Both the position numbers and the translations under genes were made by a program. 37,323 bases of DNA from AWTP1-13 sp039808585 (GTDB taxonomy: Bacteria > Pseudomonadota > Alphaproteobacteria > Rhizobiales > Hyphomicrobiaceae): NCBI GenBank assembly GCA_039808585.1, contig JBDHTJ010000030.1:1-37323 (forward strand), in the 5' to 3' direction. The notes beneath the pieces are model-generated. The model was given only the letters and a program-made list of their open reading frames with translations, was not told where the DNA came from and did no database searches. Positions 14,780 to 23,306 of the stretch are shown here, piece by piece. Position 1 is the first letter of the stretch, and each line of letters starts with the position of its first letter.

Positions 14780-16882
14780 TCAAGAAGCCGCGCGCATCCC
14801 TTCCAGGACGCGCGACTTCGGCCCATCCGCGACGATCCTGCCTCCGTCCATCACGATGATGCGGTCGACAAGCGCCAGCAAGGCCGAACGGTGCGTGGCG
14901 ATCACCAGTGTGCGATTTGCTGTGAACGCGCGCAGATTGCGCACGATCAGCGCCTCCATGGCATGGTCCATGTAGGCGCTCGGCTCGTCGAGCAGCAGTA
15001 CCTTCGGCCCACCCACCAGCGCCGAGGCGAGGACGACCGACTGCCGCTGCCCGCCCGACAGCTTCTGGCCTTTCGGGCCCACGTCGAAGTTCATTCCTTC
15101 CGGTCGCCTGCCGAGCCATTGCGCGACCCCTGCCACCTCCGCCGCCTTCTGCAGCTCCGCGTCTGACGCGTGCGAGCCCAGACGCAGGTTGAACATGATG
15201 CTTCCTTCCAGCAGCGATGGTTCCTGGCTGGTGTAGCGCACCTCATTGCGCAGCAGGGCCGGATCGAACTGCCGCACATCCCGCCCGTCGAGGTAGATCG
15301 CGCCCTGGGCCGGCTCATACAGGCGCGTGAGAAGCTTGAGCAGCGTGGATTTCCCCGATCCCGACGCACCGACGATGGCCACCTTTTCCCCCTCGCGGAT
15401 ATTCAGCGAAATGCCCTGCAGCGTGGCGCACGTTTCGCCCGGATAGCTGAAAGCCACGTCCTGAACCTGGAACGCACCGGCAATCGTTGGCGTCTCTGAA
15501 CCGGAGACAAGCCCCTCCGGCTTCTCGTTCTTGAGCAGCGCCTTCACCAATCCGAGCGACGCATCGAAATCGGCCCGCCGGTTCAACAGGGAGATAAGCT
15601 GCGTCATGGGCGCAATGGCGCGCGCGATGAGCAGCGATGTGGCAGAAAGCTCGCCGATCGTCATGTCACCCGCAGCGATGCGATACACACCGGCAATAAG
15701 CACCATGACGGTGAGAACCTGCGTTGCCTCGTAGCCCACCTGCACGGCCATCTGCGACGCAGTGCGCGACCTGTGTCCTGCCACCGATGCGGCATCGGAC
15801 GTACGCTCCCAAAGGCTCAGCAGATGCCGTTCCGCCGCGATCGACTTCACGCGCTCGATCTGGTCGACGGTCTCGATGAGTTGCCCCGAAAGCTTGCGGG
15901 AATTCTGCGCCGCCGCCGCGCCATTCACCTTCGAGATGCGATGATAGCCGGCATGGACGGCATAGATCACCCCCACTGCAACGACGGGCATAAGCCCTAC
16001 CGGGCCTGCAATCACCGTTAGCAAAACCAGGATGAGGACGAAGAACGCGCCATCCACAACCGCCGTGACGAAGATCGAGGGCGCCGTCTGGCACAACTGC
16101 TCGATCTCTCGAGCGACGTTGGCGATGCCGCTCGAATTGCGCGGCACCTTCACCAGAGGCAGTTCCAGCAGGCGACGGTAAAGGCGGCCCGCCAGCATCG
16201 TCGCCCCCGAAGCGCCGAGCGCATCCTGCAGCGACAGCCGCATCGAACGCAGGTAGATCTCCGTCGCAATCGCGAGCAGCACGCCAAGCCCGAGCGTCCA
16301 AAGCGTCTCGAACGCCAGGTGCGGGATGACGCGATCGTAGAGCGCCATAGAGAACATCGGCATCGCCAGCGCGACGAGGTTGCACAGCGCCGAAATGATC
16401 ACGAGATTGATCATCGCGGCCCTGTGATGCGCAAAGAACCACGCGACCGTTTCACCAGCGACGCCGAAGCGGGCGAGAAACGAGGCCAATGCCGGCATCA
16501 GCCAGCCTGCCGCGTGCGTATGGGCCTGCCGCACGAACAGGATATCCGCATGATCCTCGGCCAACAGCGCGGGCCGCGTCATGGTGTAGGGACCATCAGG
16601 CCCAAGGCACGTGAAATGCGCACCTCCATCCCGGTACACAAGCCGTGCATGCCCCGCGGCATTGATCGAAAGCACCGGGAAGTCGGCAGGCGTCAGCGCC
16701 TCGAAACCGCCCGCGTGGCGCGAAACCTCGATGCCGATCTCGAGCGCGACCGTCTTGAGAGCCTCGAAGCTTGCATCCTCGCTGAACAGCGGCTTGTCGG
16801 AGATCTCAAGTCCCCATTCCTTCGCGAGCAGAACCAGAAGCTCGAACGGCATGCTGGGCTGGGAAATTTGCTCCGTATTCAT
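14780..16882 (-). CDS. Type I secretion ABC exporter with N-terminal C39-like domain (HlyB/LapB/SiiF type)
   Basis: 700 residues from ATG 16882. Residues about 11-125 form a C39-peptidase-like domain (MPFELLVLLAKEWGLEISD) without the catalytic Cys motif, as in HlyB-type exporters that bind RTX substrates instead of cleaving a leader. Membrane region about 150-430 includes MINLVIISALCNLVALAMPMF and FFVLILVLLTVIAGPVGLMPVVAVGVIYAV. The ATPase domain has Walker A GASGSGKST (505-513), signature LSGGQRQ (608-614), Walker B VLLLDEPSA (628-636) and H-loop His664. The start is uncertain: ATG 16936 (CAGGAACAGG upstream) or 16972 would extend it by 18 or 30 residues. Divergent from the HlyD gene; the giant RTX protein at 25389 is its likely substrate. 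Confidence 0.9.
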   Translation of the reverse strand: MNTEQISQPSMPFELLVLLAKEWGLEISDKPLFSEDASFEALKTVALEIGIEVSRHAGGFEALTPADFPVLSINAAGHARLVYRDGGAHFTCLGPDGPYTMTRPALLAEDHADILFVRQAHTHAAGWLMPALASFLARFGVAGETVAWFFAHHRAAMINLVIISALCNLVALAMPMFSMALYDRVIPHLAFETLWTLGLGVLLAIATEIYLRSMRLSLQDALGASGATMLAGRLYRRLLELPLVKVPRNSSGIANVAREIEQLCQTAPSIFVTAVVDGAFFVLILVLLTVIAGPVGLMPVVAVGVIYAVHAGYHRISKVNGAAAAQNSRKLSGQLIETVDQIERVKSIAAERHLLSLWERTSDAASVAGHRSRTASQMAVQVGYEATQVLTVMVLIAGVYRIAAGDMTIGELSATSLLIARAIAPMTQLISLLNRRADFDASLGLVKALLKNEKPEGLVSGSETPTIAGAFQVQDVAFSYPGETCATLQGISLNIREGEKVAIVGASGSGKSTLLKLLTRLYEPAQGAIYLDGRDVRQFDPALLRNEVRYTSQEPSLLEGSIMFNLRLGSHASDAELQKAAEVAGVAQWLGRRPEGMNFDVGPKGQKLSGGQRQSVVLASALVGGPKVLLLDEPSAYMDHAMEALIVRNLRAFTANRTLVIATHRSALLALVDRIIVMDGGRIVADGPKSRVLEGMRAAS

Positions 16883-16951
16883 CCTATAAATGTTCGGGGT
16901 GATGCAGGAGCCAGGCGATGTCGAATGCAGGCGCATAGCCAACCTGTTCCT

Positions 16952-16974
16952 GAATGAATCAGTTAAGTTCATTC
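16952..16974. promoter_or_regulatory. Palindrome in the divergent ABC exporter/HlyD promoter region
   Basis: GAATGAA (16952-16958) and TTCATTC (16968-16974) are perfect 7-base inverted arms around a 9-base spacer. The element lies in the relatively AT-rich 175-nt gap between the start codons at 16882 and 17058, well placed for a regulator controlling both transcripts. The assignment as operator is inference. Confidence 0.4.
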
Positions 16975-17057
16975 CGTTATTGCGCCGCGATGGTTGATGA
17001 AATCTGAAATCAATCCGGCATTTGCAGATCATTGCGAAGATCGGAGCACACTTTTCA

Positions 17058-18344
17058 ATGAGCGGCCCGCTGCACAGCCTCGAGAGCGAGCTTCTCGTCG
17101 AGCGCCGAAGCTACAAGGTGGTCTGGGCGATCGGCGCCAGCATCTTCCTCTTTTTCGTATGGGCAAGCCTCACCGAGCTCGACAAGGTCACGCGCGCAGC
17201 TGGCCGCGTCGTTCCCCAGCAGCAGAATCAGCTCGTGCAGCACTTCGAGGGCGGCATCGTCACCGACATCCTCGTGAAGGAAGGTGACAGGGTGAGCAAG
17301 GGCCAACCGCTCGTGCGCATCGAGAACAGCCTTTGGCGCTCCGAGTTGCAGCAGGCACGGATCGACCTGGAGGCAAAGACGCTGGGTCGTATGCGGCTCG
17401 AGGCGGAAGCCAAGGGGCTCGCCGAATTCGAGGCAACGCCGCAGCAGATGAAGGACCATGAACTTCAGGTCACGCGCGAGCGCAACCTGATGCGCGCCCG
17501 GGCCAAGACGCTCAACGAGCAGATCGCCATCTTCGGCGACCAGATCAAGCAGAAGCTGCTCGAACAACAGGAACTGGACGCGCGCTGGCTGCACTCCGTC
17601 CGCGAGCGCGAGCTTGCCGCGCAACGTCTCACCAACCTGGAGAAGCTTCTCGGCATCGGCGCCATCTCCGGCAACGAAATCCTCGAGAACCAGCGCGTTC
17701 TGCAGCAGATCGACACGCGCCTGTCCGATCTCTCGCACGAGATCCCGCGCGTGCAGGCCGCACTCGATGAGCTGCGTCGGCGCCAGTCCGAGGTGCAGCT
17801 GCGCTTCAACTCCGATGTCGAGAAAGAGCGCACCGCGCTCCAGGTGGAGATCGCCAAGCTGCAAGAGCAGATATCCGCCATGCTCGACCGCAACACGCGC
17901 TCGGCCGTCCTCGCACCTGTCGATGCCACCATCAACAAGCTCTACGTCACCACCATCGGCGGCGTGATACGCTCCGGCGAGCCGCTCGTGCAACTCGTCC
18001 CCTTCGAGGACAAGGTACTCGTGGAGGCTAGGTTGGCACCGAGCGATCGTGCAGACATATGGCCGGGCTTGCCCGCTGTCATCAAGGTGAGCGCCTACGA
18101 TTACACGCGCTTTGGCGGGCTCGAGGGGCGCGTCCTCGACATCTCGCCGGACGCGCTGCAGGACGAGAAGGGCGTTTCCTACTTCAGGCTCAGGCTGGAA
18201 GCCGACACGTCCAAGTTCGGCAAGTCCAATCCGGTCGTTCCTGGCATGACAGCCGACGTCGACATCATCTCTGGCAAACGTACGATCGTGGCGGCACTTC
18301 TGCGCCCCGTCCGCATCATGCAAGAGCGTGCGCTACGGCAGTAG
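17058..18344 (+). CDS. Type I secretion periplasmic adaptor (HlyD/SiiD/PrsE family)
   Basis: 428 residues from ATG 17058; GGAG (17043-17046) is 11 nt upstream. A TTG at 17022 would add 12 residues and cannot be excluded. One membrane anchor (about 19-37: VVWAIGASIFLFFVWASL). Then TELDKVTRAAGRVVPQ and the barrel-sandwich hairpin HFEGGIVTDILVKEGDRVSKGQPLVRIE (about 64-91), a long coiled coil (about 95-280) rich in Gln/Glu/Arg that spans the periplasm, and the returning half APVDATINKLYVTTIGGVIRSGEPLVQLVP. The C-terminal beta-barrel ends PGMTADVDIISGKRTIVAALLRPV, the HlyD family signature area. It links the ABC exporter to the TolC-type protein at 23692. A glycosyltransferase gene follows after 11 nt. 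Confidence 0.92.
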   Translation: MSGPLHSLESELLVERRSYKVVWAIGASIFLFFVWASLTELDKVTRAAGRVVPQQQNQLVQHFEGGIVTDILVKEGDRVSKGQPLVRIENSLWRSELQQARIDLEAKTLGRMRLEAEAKGLAEFEATPQQMKDHELQVTRERNLMRARAKTLNEQIAIFGDQIKQKLLEQQELDARWLHSVRERELAAQRLTNLEKLLGIGAISGNEILENQRVLQQIDTRLSDLSHEIPRVQAALDELRRRQSEVQLRFNSDVEKERTALQVEIAKLQEQISAMLDRNTRSAVLAPVDATINKLYVTTIGGVIRSGEPLVQLVPFEDKVLVEARLAPSDRADIWPGLPAVIKVSAYDYTRFGGLEGRVLDISPDALQDEKGVSYFRLRLEADTSKFGKSNPVVPGMTADVDIISGKRTIVAALLRPVRIMQERALRQ

Positions 18345-18355
18345 CGGAGGCACCC

Positions 18356-19039
18356 GTGCTCAAGTGCAAACTGGTCGTGGCGACGCGTGCCGACAAGGAC
18401 AGGTTTTTCGAGGACACCGCAACTGGCCGCTCACTGCGGTTTTCCTGGCCTGCCGGGCTCGATCTGCTGCTCACGCCGCTCAACACGCAAGGCTTGCCGG
18501 CCGTCTACAATCGCGCGCTTCGGACCTGCGTCGACAATCCAGCGCTCCTGGTGTTTGCGCACGATGACATTCACTTCCTGGACTACTATTGGCTCGATCG
18601 CCTGCGCGCGGGCCTCGAGGCCTTTCAGATCCTCGGTGTGGCGGGCAATGTGCGCCGCGTGCAGGGCCAGCCGTCCTGGTGCTTCCTCGACGATCGCTTC
18701 ACCTGGGATGAGAAGAAGAACCTGAGCGGCATTGTCGCGCACGGCACCGCCTTTCCGCCGGGAAACCTGAGCCGCTATGGGCCGCCGCGCCAGCGCGTCA
18801 AGCTGCTCGACGGGCTCCTACTCGCCGCCAGGTCGGACACGCTGCTCACGCACAAAATGGCCTTCGACGAGCGCTTCAGCTTCCATCACTACGACTTGGA
18901 CTTCTGCCGCCAGGCAGAGGCGGCGGACGTCGCCTGCGGCACATGGGACATCGCGGTGATGCACGAAAGCGGTGGCCGCCTTGGCACTCACCTCTGGCGG
19001 GACTCGCTGCGCCTCTACATCGACAAATGGGGCGGCTGA
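18356..19039 (+). CDS. Glycosyltransferase-like protein (GT-A type, PF13712-like)
   Basis: 227 residues from GTG 18356; GGAGG (18346-18350) is 5 nt upstream and fixes this unusual start. It lies 11 nt after the HlyD stop, so it is in the same operon. The core VFAHDDIHFLDYYWLDRLR carries a D-D nucleotide-sugar/metal site resembling the DXD motif. The blocks GVAGNVRRVQGQPSWCFLDDRFTWD, HGTAFPPG, LLDGLLLAARSDTLL and FSFHHYDLDFCRQA, followed by VMHESGG, follow a recurring family of small cytoplasmic glycosyltransferase-like proteins often found beside large surface or secreted proteins. Its acceptor is unknown; glycosylation of the secreted RTX protein or of surface polysaccharide is possible, but this is inference. 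Confidence 0.75.
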   Translation: MLKCKLVVATRADKDRFFEDTATGRSLRFSWPAGLDLLLTPLNTQGLPAVYNRALRTCVDNPALLVFAHDDIHFLDYYWLDRLRAGLEAFQILGVAGNVRRVQGQPSWCFLDDRFTWDEKKNLSGIVAHGTAFPPGNLSRYGPPRQRVKLLDGLLLAARSDTLLTHKMAFDERFSFHHYDLDFCRQAEAADVACGTWDIAVMHESGGRLGTHLWRDSLRLYIDKWGG

Positions 19040-19059
19040 TCAGGCGAGGCCCCCAGGGC

Positions 19060-20313
19060 TCATGCCACGCCGCGCGCCTTGTCTGCAGCAAGGAAGCCCG
19101 GCCGGATGCGATCGAGCAGCGCCAGGAACTGCGGATAGCACACCGTTTCGAAGTCGAAGTTCTGCACGATGTGCCTGCGCGCAGCCTGCCCCATGGCCCT
19201 GAGATGATCGGGATCGGCAAGCACCTCCGCCACGCGATCCGCCAGCGCAAGGGGGTTGAAGAAGTCCACGAGCAGCCCCGTCCTTCCATGCGTCATGAAC
19301 TGCCGCACGGGGGCGACGTCGGAAGCCACGATGGTCTTCTCCAGCGCCATGGCCTCGAGCAGGGACCACGAGATTACGAACGGCGCCGTCATGTAGATGT
19401 GGCACCTCGCAATGCGCAGAAGCCTCACGAGGTCGCCATATGGCACCTGGCCGACGAAATCGACCCGCGTCCAATCCACCGTCGCGCCGAGCTGCTCCAT
19501 CAGCAATTGCCGGAACGTCTGGTTGCCCGGAAGCCGCGCGCCATAGCTTACACCGTCCCCGCCAATGACGATGACACGCGCATTCGGCCGCAGCTTTTGC
19601 AATCTCGGCAGCGCGCGCAGCACGACGTGCACCCCCCGTGAAGGTTCAAGGCTGCGGGCGATGTATGTCACGATTTCGTCCGAGCGACGGACGGCCTTGC
19701 CGCCGATCGTGATGGCCTGCCCGTCGCTGTGGTCGGGTAGCAACCGTTCCGTGCGCACACCCTCGTGCACCACATCGATTTTCGGCCGGAACATCAGCGG
19801 ATGGATATCGCGCTGCCACTCGGTGGCAGTATAGCCGTAGTCGCACTGCACCAGATTGAGCAGGTTGTTGGCATTGCGCGCGGTGAGCTTGGCAGAAATC
19901 TCCGGGCCGGACTGGAACTCCGGATCATAGTCGACGAGGCCACCCTTCGGAATGAAGAAGTACTCGAAGTAGCCGAGAACCGGCACATCGGGCCAGACTT
20001 CTTTCACGAAAAGGATCTCGCCCCAACCGGCGTGACCAACCACGATATCCGGCTTGAACCCCTTGTTCGCCAATGCGCGGCAAGCGCGCAAGGCACCCAC
20101 CGCCGTGCCTACAGCCGATTCGTAGATGGCCGTGTAGCTGTAGGCATCGTCCTTGGCTTTGTGGTCTGGCTCATACACCACGATGGGGTATCCTTGCGCC
20201 ACCACGTCCCTGCGTTGCGTGAGAAACACGACCCTGTGCCCATCGGCGACGAGGCGCGGCGCAATCTCGCGGTATTGGCCCGGGTGGTTCTGGTGGACGA
20301 GCAGAATATTCAT
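19060..20313 (-). CDS. GT4-family glycosyltransferase (group 1)
   Basis: 417 residues from ATG 20313; the first residues MNILLVHQNHPGQYREIAPRLVADGHRVVFLTQ are the GT-B N-terminal Rossmann strand and its glycine-containing turn. The C-terminal domain shows VTYIARSLEPSRGVHVVLRALPRL, VIVIGGDGVSYG, DFVGQVPYGDLVRLLRIARCHIYMTAPFVISWSLLEAMALEK and GLLVDFFNPLALADRVAEVLADP, the GT4 nucleotide-sugar pocket. Only the second Glu of the usual E-x7-E (Glu320) is kept; the first position is Phe in the PFVISWSLLEAMA variant, which occurs in a known GT4 branch. Lies convergent to the previous glycosyltransferase with a 20-nt gap. Donor and acceptor unknown; located among secretion genes, so a role in modifying the secreted giant or the cell surface is plausible. 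Confidence 0.85.
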   Translation of the reverse strand: MNILLVHQNHPGQYREIAPRLVADGHRVVFLTQRRDVVAQGYPIVVYEPDHKAKDDAYSYTAIYESAVGTAVGALRACRALANKGFKPDIVVGHAGWGEILFVKEVWPDVPVLGYFEYFFIPKGGLVDYDPEFQSGPEISAKLTARNANNLLNLVQCDYGYTATEWQRDIHPLMFRPKIDVVHEGVRTERLLPDHSDGQAITIGGKAVRRSDEIVTYIARSLEPSRGVHVVLRALPRLQKLRPNARVIVIGGDGVSYGARLPGNQTFRQLLMEQLGATVDWTRVDFVGQVPYGDLVRLLRIARCHIYMTAPFVISWSLLEAMALEKTIVASDVAPVRQFMTHGRTGLLVDFFNPLALADRVAEVLADPDHLRAMGQAARRHIVQNFDFETVCYPQFLALLDRIRPGFLAADKARGVA

Positions 20314-20518
20314 CGTGAAAAGCCGGGGTGACACACGTTCGCATGCCTGCAGCTGCCGCAGCTGTGGCTTCAGCCAAGGAAACACCAGCGGGCTGGCGCG
20401 AGGCTTTCCCCCTTGCAGCCGGGAGGACGCATCCCTGCTTCATCCTCCGTAAAGCAAGCTCTGATACGACTGCAAAAGCAATGTTTTGGTTTGCAGCTTC
20501 ATAAATGAGTTTCGTTGC
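20314..20518. promoter_or_regulatory. 205-nt divergent region before the MotB-like gene
   Basis: The last 70 nt (about 20450-20518) are AT-richer than the surroundings and contain TTTTGGTTTGCAGCTTCATAA, a plausible promoter zone. TTGGTTTG recurs at about 21359 in the next intergenic gap. A weak TGAG is the only ribosome-like element before ATG 20519. Confidence 0.35.
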
Positions 20519-21271
20519 ATGGCGTCCTCGTCAGCAAGCGATGAAGTCGATTATTGGCCAGGTTATGTCGACGCATTGACGTCGATGGTGAAGGTCCTCA
20601 CCTTCATCATGATGCTGCTTGCACTGACGGTATCGGTCATTTCACAGCAGATTGCCGTGGGCGCCATCAAGAAGCTTGCCGAGACCGTCGGCGTAGACAT
20701 CGAGCCCGGCCAGCACTTCGAGCAGATCGTCGAGAAGATCAACGAGGAAGTTGCAAAGCAATTGCCGCCCAAGACGCCGGCTCCCCCAGCCAAGCCGGTC
20801 CTTTCAGGAGCGCCTGAGGAAGGCGCACCCACCACGCGTACGGCCTCCAATACCGAGGGCACTGAAGCCAGCTCCGGCGCCGAAAAGGGATCGCAGAGCA
20901 CCGCTGCCCGCATCGCACACGCTGCCACGGGCCCACAGAAGGGCAGCGCCCATGTCACGGAAAACGGCGAGCAGACCCTGATACTCAAGTTTGACGAGTT
21001 GGGCGTGAAGCTCGAGGCGGAAGGCAAGGCCGCAGTCGAGAAATTCGTGAAACGACTGATCGCGTCGGGGGCCAATCGCTTTGCAATCCGCGCCGCTGTA
21101 TCCAGCGAGGCCAGTTCGATCACGGGCGCCCGCCGCCTTGCCTACCATCGCATGATGATCGTGCGGCAGGCGATGCTGGATGCTGGCCTAGCCTCCGAAT
21201 TCATCACCATGCTGCTGGATGATCCCCGGCCCAACGTCGTCCCCAACATCATCTCGATTGAAGCTCACTGA
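20519..21271 (+). CDS. MotB/SiiA-like inner-membrane protein with OmpA-like C-terminal region
   Basis: 250 residues from ATG 20519. A short cytoplasmic N-terminus is followed by one membrane helix (about 17-42), GYVDALTSMVKVLTFIMMLLALTVSVIS. Asp18 sits at the helix start as in MotB (YADFMTAMMAFF; proton-binding Asp32) and in SiiA of Salmonella SPI-4. Residues 83-150 are a Pro/Ala/Thr-rich linker. Residues about 155-250 resemble an OmpA-like fold (LILKFDELGVKLEAEGKAAVEKFVKRL, then ARRLAYHRMMIVRQAMLDAG), though the classic peptidoglycan-binding NX2LSX2RAX2V motif is degenerate. It probably forms a proton channel with the MotA-like protein after 133 nt. Its partners are secretion genes, not flagellar ones, hence the SiiA comparison. 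An extension to a codon at 20486 is not supported. Confidence 0.75.
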   Translation: MASSSASDEVDYWPGYVDALTSMVKVLTFIMMLLALTVSVISQQIAVGAIKKLAETVGVDIEPGQHFEQIVEKINEEVAKQLPPKTPAPPAKPVLSGAPEEGAPTTRTASNTEGTEASSGAEKGSQSTAARIAHAATGPQKGSAHVTENGEQTLILKFDELGVKLEAEGKAAVEKFVKRLIASGANRFAIRAAVSSEASSITGARRLAYHRMMIVRQAMLDAGLASEFITMLLDDPRPNVVPNIISIEAH

Positions 21272-21404
21272 GCGTCCGGCTGGATGCGCGGGAATTGCTG
21301 TGCACGCCTCGCGGAAAGAGGCGCTGGCACTAAGAAAAAATACACTATCATCATAGTATTGGTTTGGTGATGTAAAAATAGTTGTTGCTTGTCAATTTCA
21401 CAAA
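21272..21404. promoter_or_regulatory. AT-rich intergenic region before the MotA-like gene
   Basis: A 6-bp hairpin CGCCTC/GAGGCG (21305-21323) is followed by a markedly AT-rich run from 21331 (AAGAAAAAATACACTATCATC and TGATGTAAAAATAGTTGTTG). No T-tract follows the hairpin, so it is not a typical terminator. The region may hold an independent promoter or be the target of a nucleoid-associated silencer. TTGGTTTG is shared with the gap before the MotB-like gene. Confidence 0.4.
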
Positions 21405-23303
21405 TTGAGTCCATTCGTGGAAAATAGTATCAAAAAGATAATTCTGCAAATGGCAGCCGTCACCGGGACGGTGGTCGCGCTCGGCGTATGGCAATACGCC
21501 TTCCTGGCGCAAGGCTTCAAGTACAATCCCTACGTCAATGGTGCCATCCTGCTGGCCACGGTGGGGAGCGTCTACATTGCCTTCCGCAACGTCTTCAAGC
21601 TCTACAATGAAGCCGTGGCCCTCAACGCGCTTCAGGAGCTATGGGAGGATGCGAAGGTCCTCCGCGCCGGCAAGCCGGACGATCCCTACTGGCGCCACTA
21701 CAGGATCCTGACACCCGCAAAAGTTTTCAGAACGCCGCACATCCTCGGCCACGCCTACGAACTCGTAACCGAGGAACTGGCGCGCGCGGGCCACGTCGCC
21801 ATCAACATCGAGACGATGGGAACACTCGTCGCCAAGGTCGAGCAGAAGATCAACGAGGAGAAATCGCTTCTCAGTTACATGTCGGGCCTGCTCGTATTCA
21901 TGGGCCTCGTCGGTACGTTCATGGGCCTTCTCGCCATGGTGGGCTCGATCGGTGGCATCCTGGCGGGCTTGCAGAGCACCGGCGCCGGCGGTAGCGAGGC
22001 CTTCGCAAGCCTGCTCGGCAAGTTGCAGACACCGCTTTCGGGCATGGCGACCGGGTTCGCGGCCTCGCTGTTCGGCCTTTTCGGATCGCTCGTCGTCGGC
22101 CTTCTCGCCCGCTCGTTCCAGCAGGCGGCAAATGTCGTCTCCGGCACCTTCGAGAACTGGCTGTCGTCCGTCGCCCAGATTAACGAGCGCGGCTCGGTAG
22201 CGAGCACGGCACCGGGTGAGATCGTCGATACGCTTGCCCGCATCGTGAGCGACTACGGCCGCTCCGCCAAATCGCTCAATCATTCGACAGCATTGCTGGC
22301 AAGCCTCGTCGAGACCTCCGCCAGTATCACCAAGAACCTCGACGCCACGACCAGCGAGCTGAAATCCCTTCGCGCCGAGCAGGATTATCTGCGCAAGGAG
22401 TTGCAGAGCCTCGCTGGGTTGCCTGCTGCTCTGAGCGCCCTGGAAGCCGCCACGCGCGACAGCGCGGACCGCCAGGTCGCTGCGACGAACGAGAGCGTAA
22501 GCACGATGCAGGCCTCTCTCGCACGCTTCGAGATGGCGCACACGCAGATCGGGCGCGCACTTGCGGCACAGAACGACGAATTGATCGCGCTGGGCTCATC
22601 GGCCTTCGAGCGCGGCCTCTCCCATATTGAGGCGATGGCCACCAGCGTTCAGAACTTCCACAGCACGCTCAAGCAGGACATCACCTCCACGCAGCGCCGC
22701 CAGGTCGAGGAAATCTCGTCGTCCCTGCTTCAGGCCATCGGGGCACAATCGCACGCGCTTGACGATGCCATTGCCCGCATGAGCGACTTCCAGGCGGAAA
22801 CGCGGCGAGCCGATCTTGCCCAGCTGCGGGCCGTCGACACCGTCATTCTCCAAGGCATCGAGCGCATCGAGCGCGACATCGAGATGCAACGCACGCAGGA
22901 AGCCGCGCCGCGCGACAGCGCGATGGCACTCGCCCCCGTGGTCGATGCCATTGCAGGGCTGACGGCGCGGCTCACGCGTGACATCCCCGCCCGCAGCCTA
23001 CGAGAGCACGCGCTGGAGGATCGCCTCGAAGAACTCTTGCGTAAGCTCGACGAGGTGAACAGCCGAAGCGACGATGCGCACGCCATGAACAGCGTCATTG
23101 CCGCCGTCGAAACCTCGCTCAGCAACGGGCTCCGGGACGTCGCTCATAGCATGGAAACCGCACTTTCAAGTTCGGTCGAGGCGGCGCGCACGCGCTTGGA
23201 AACCGAAAACCATGGCGAGCCAGCGACGGCGGACGATGCGCCATCATTGTCCTCCCGTGAATTCCGCTCCGTACTCAACACGATGATGAACAAGGGACGC
23301 TGA
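21405..23303 (+). CDS. MotA/TolQ/ExbB-like (SiiB-like) membrane protein with long coiled-coil tail
   Basis: 632 residues from TTG 21405; GTG 21417 and ATG 21450 are alternative starts, and none has a clear ribosome site. Predicted helices: about 11-34, 42-62, 158-187 and 210-236. The last two, SYMSGLLVFMGLVGTFMGLLAMVGSIGGIL and LSGMATGFAASLFGLFGSLVVGLLARSF, are the MotA_ExbB (PF01618) channel helices with the conserved Gly/Thr pattern. After about residue 245 comes an approximately 385-residue helical, Ala/Gln/Glu/Ser-rich region with heptad character and no further membrane segment, probably cytoplasmic. The MotA/ExbB part pairs with the MotB-like protein upstream. Salmonella SiiB has a comparable role in driving SiiE release. 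ZorA of the Zorya defence system also has a long tail, but its partner genes are absent. Confidence 0.8.
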   Translation: MSPFVENSIKKIILQMAAVTGTVVALGVWQYAFLAQGFKYNPYVNGAILLATVGSVYIAFRNVFKLYNEAVALNALQELWEDAKVLRAGKPDDPYWRHYRILTPAKVFRTPHILGHAYELVTEELARAGHVAINIETMGTLVAKVEQKINEEKSLLSYMSGLLVFMGLVGTFMGLLAMVGSIGGILAGLQSTGAGGSEAFASLLGKLQTPLSGMATGFAASLFGLFGSLVVGLLARSFQQAANVVSGTFENWLSSVAQINERGSVASTAPGEIVDTLARIVSDYGRSAKSLNHSTALLASLVETSASITKNLDATTSELKSLRAEQDYLRKELQSLAGLPAALSALEAATRDSADRQVAATNESVSTMQASLARFEMAHTQIGRALAAQNDELIALGSSAFERGLSHIEAMATSVQNFHSTLKQDITSTQRRQVEEISSSLLQAIGAQSHALDDAIARMSDFQAETRRADLAQLRAVDTVILQGIERIERDIEMQRTQEAAPRDSAMALAPVVDAIAGLTARLTRDIPARSLREHALEDRLEELLRKLDEVNSRSDDAHAMNSVIAAVETSLSNGLRDVAHSMETALSSSVEAARTRLETENHGEPATADDAPSLSSREFRSVLNTMMNKGR

Positions 23304-23306
23304 GCC

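Noticed and set aside
20519..23303. Zorya-type anti-phage system (MotA-like protein with long tail and MotB-like protein)
   Set aside because: Gene order is B then A, there is no ZorC/ZorD or ZorE gene, and all neighbours are secretion or glycosyltransferase genes. The SPI-4 comparison fits better.
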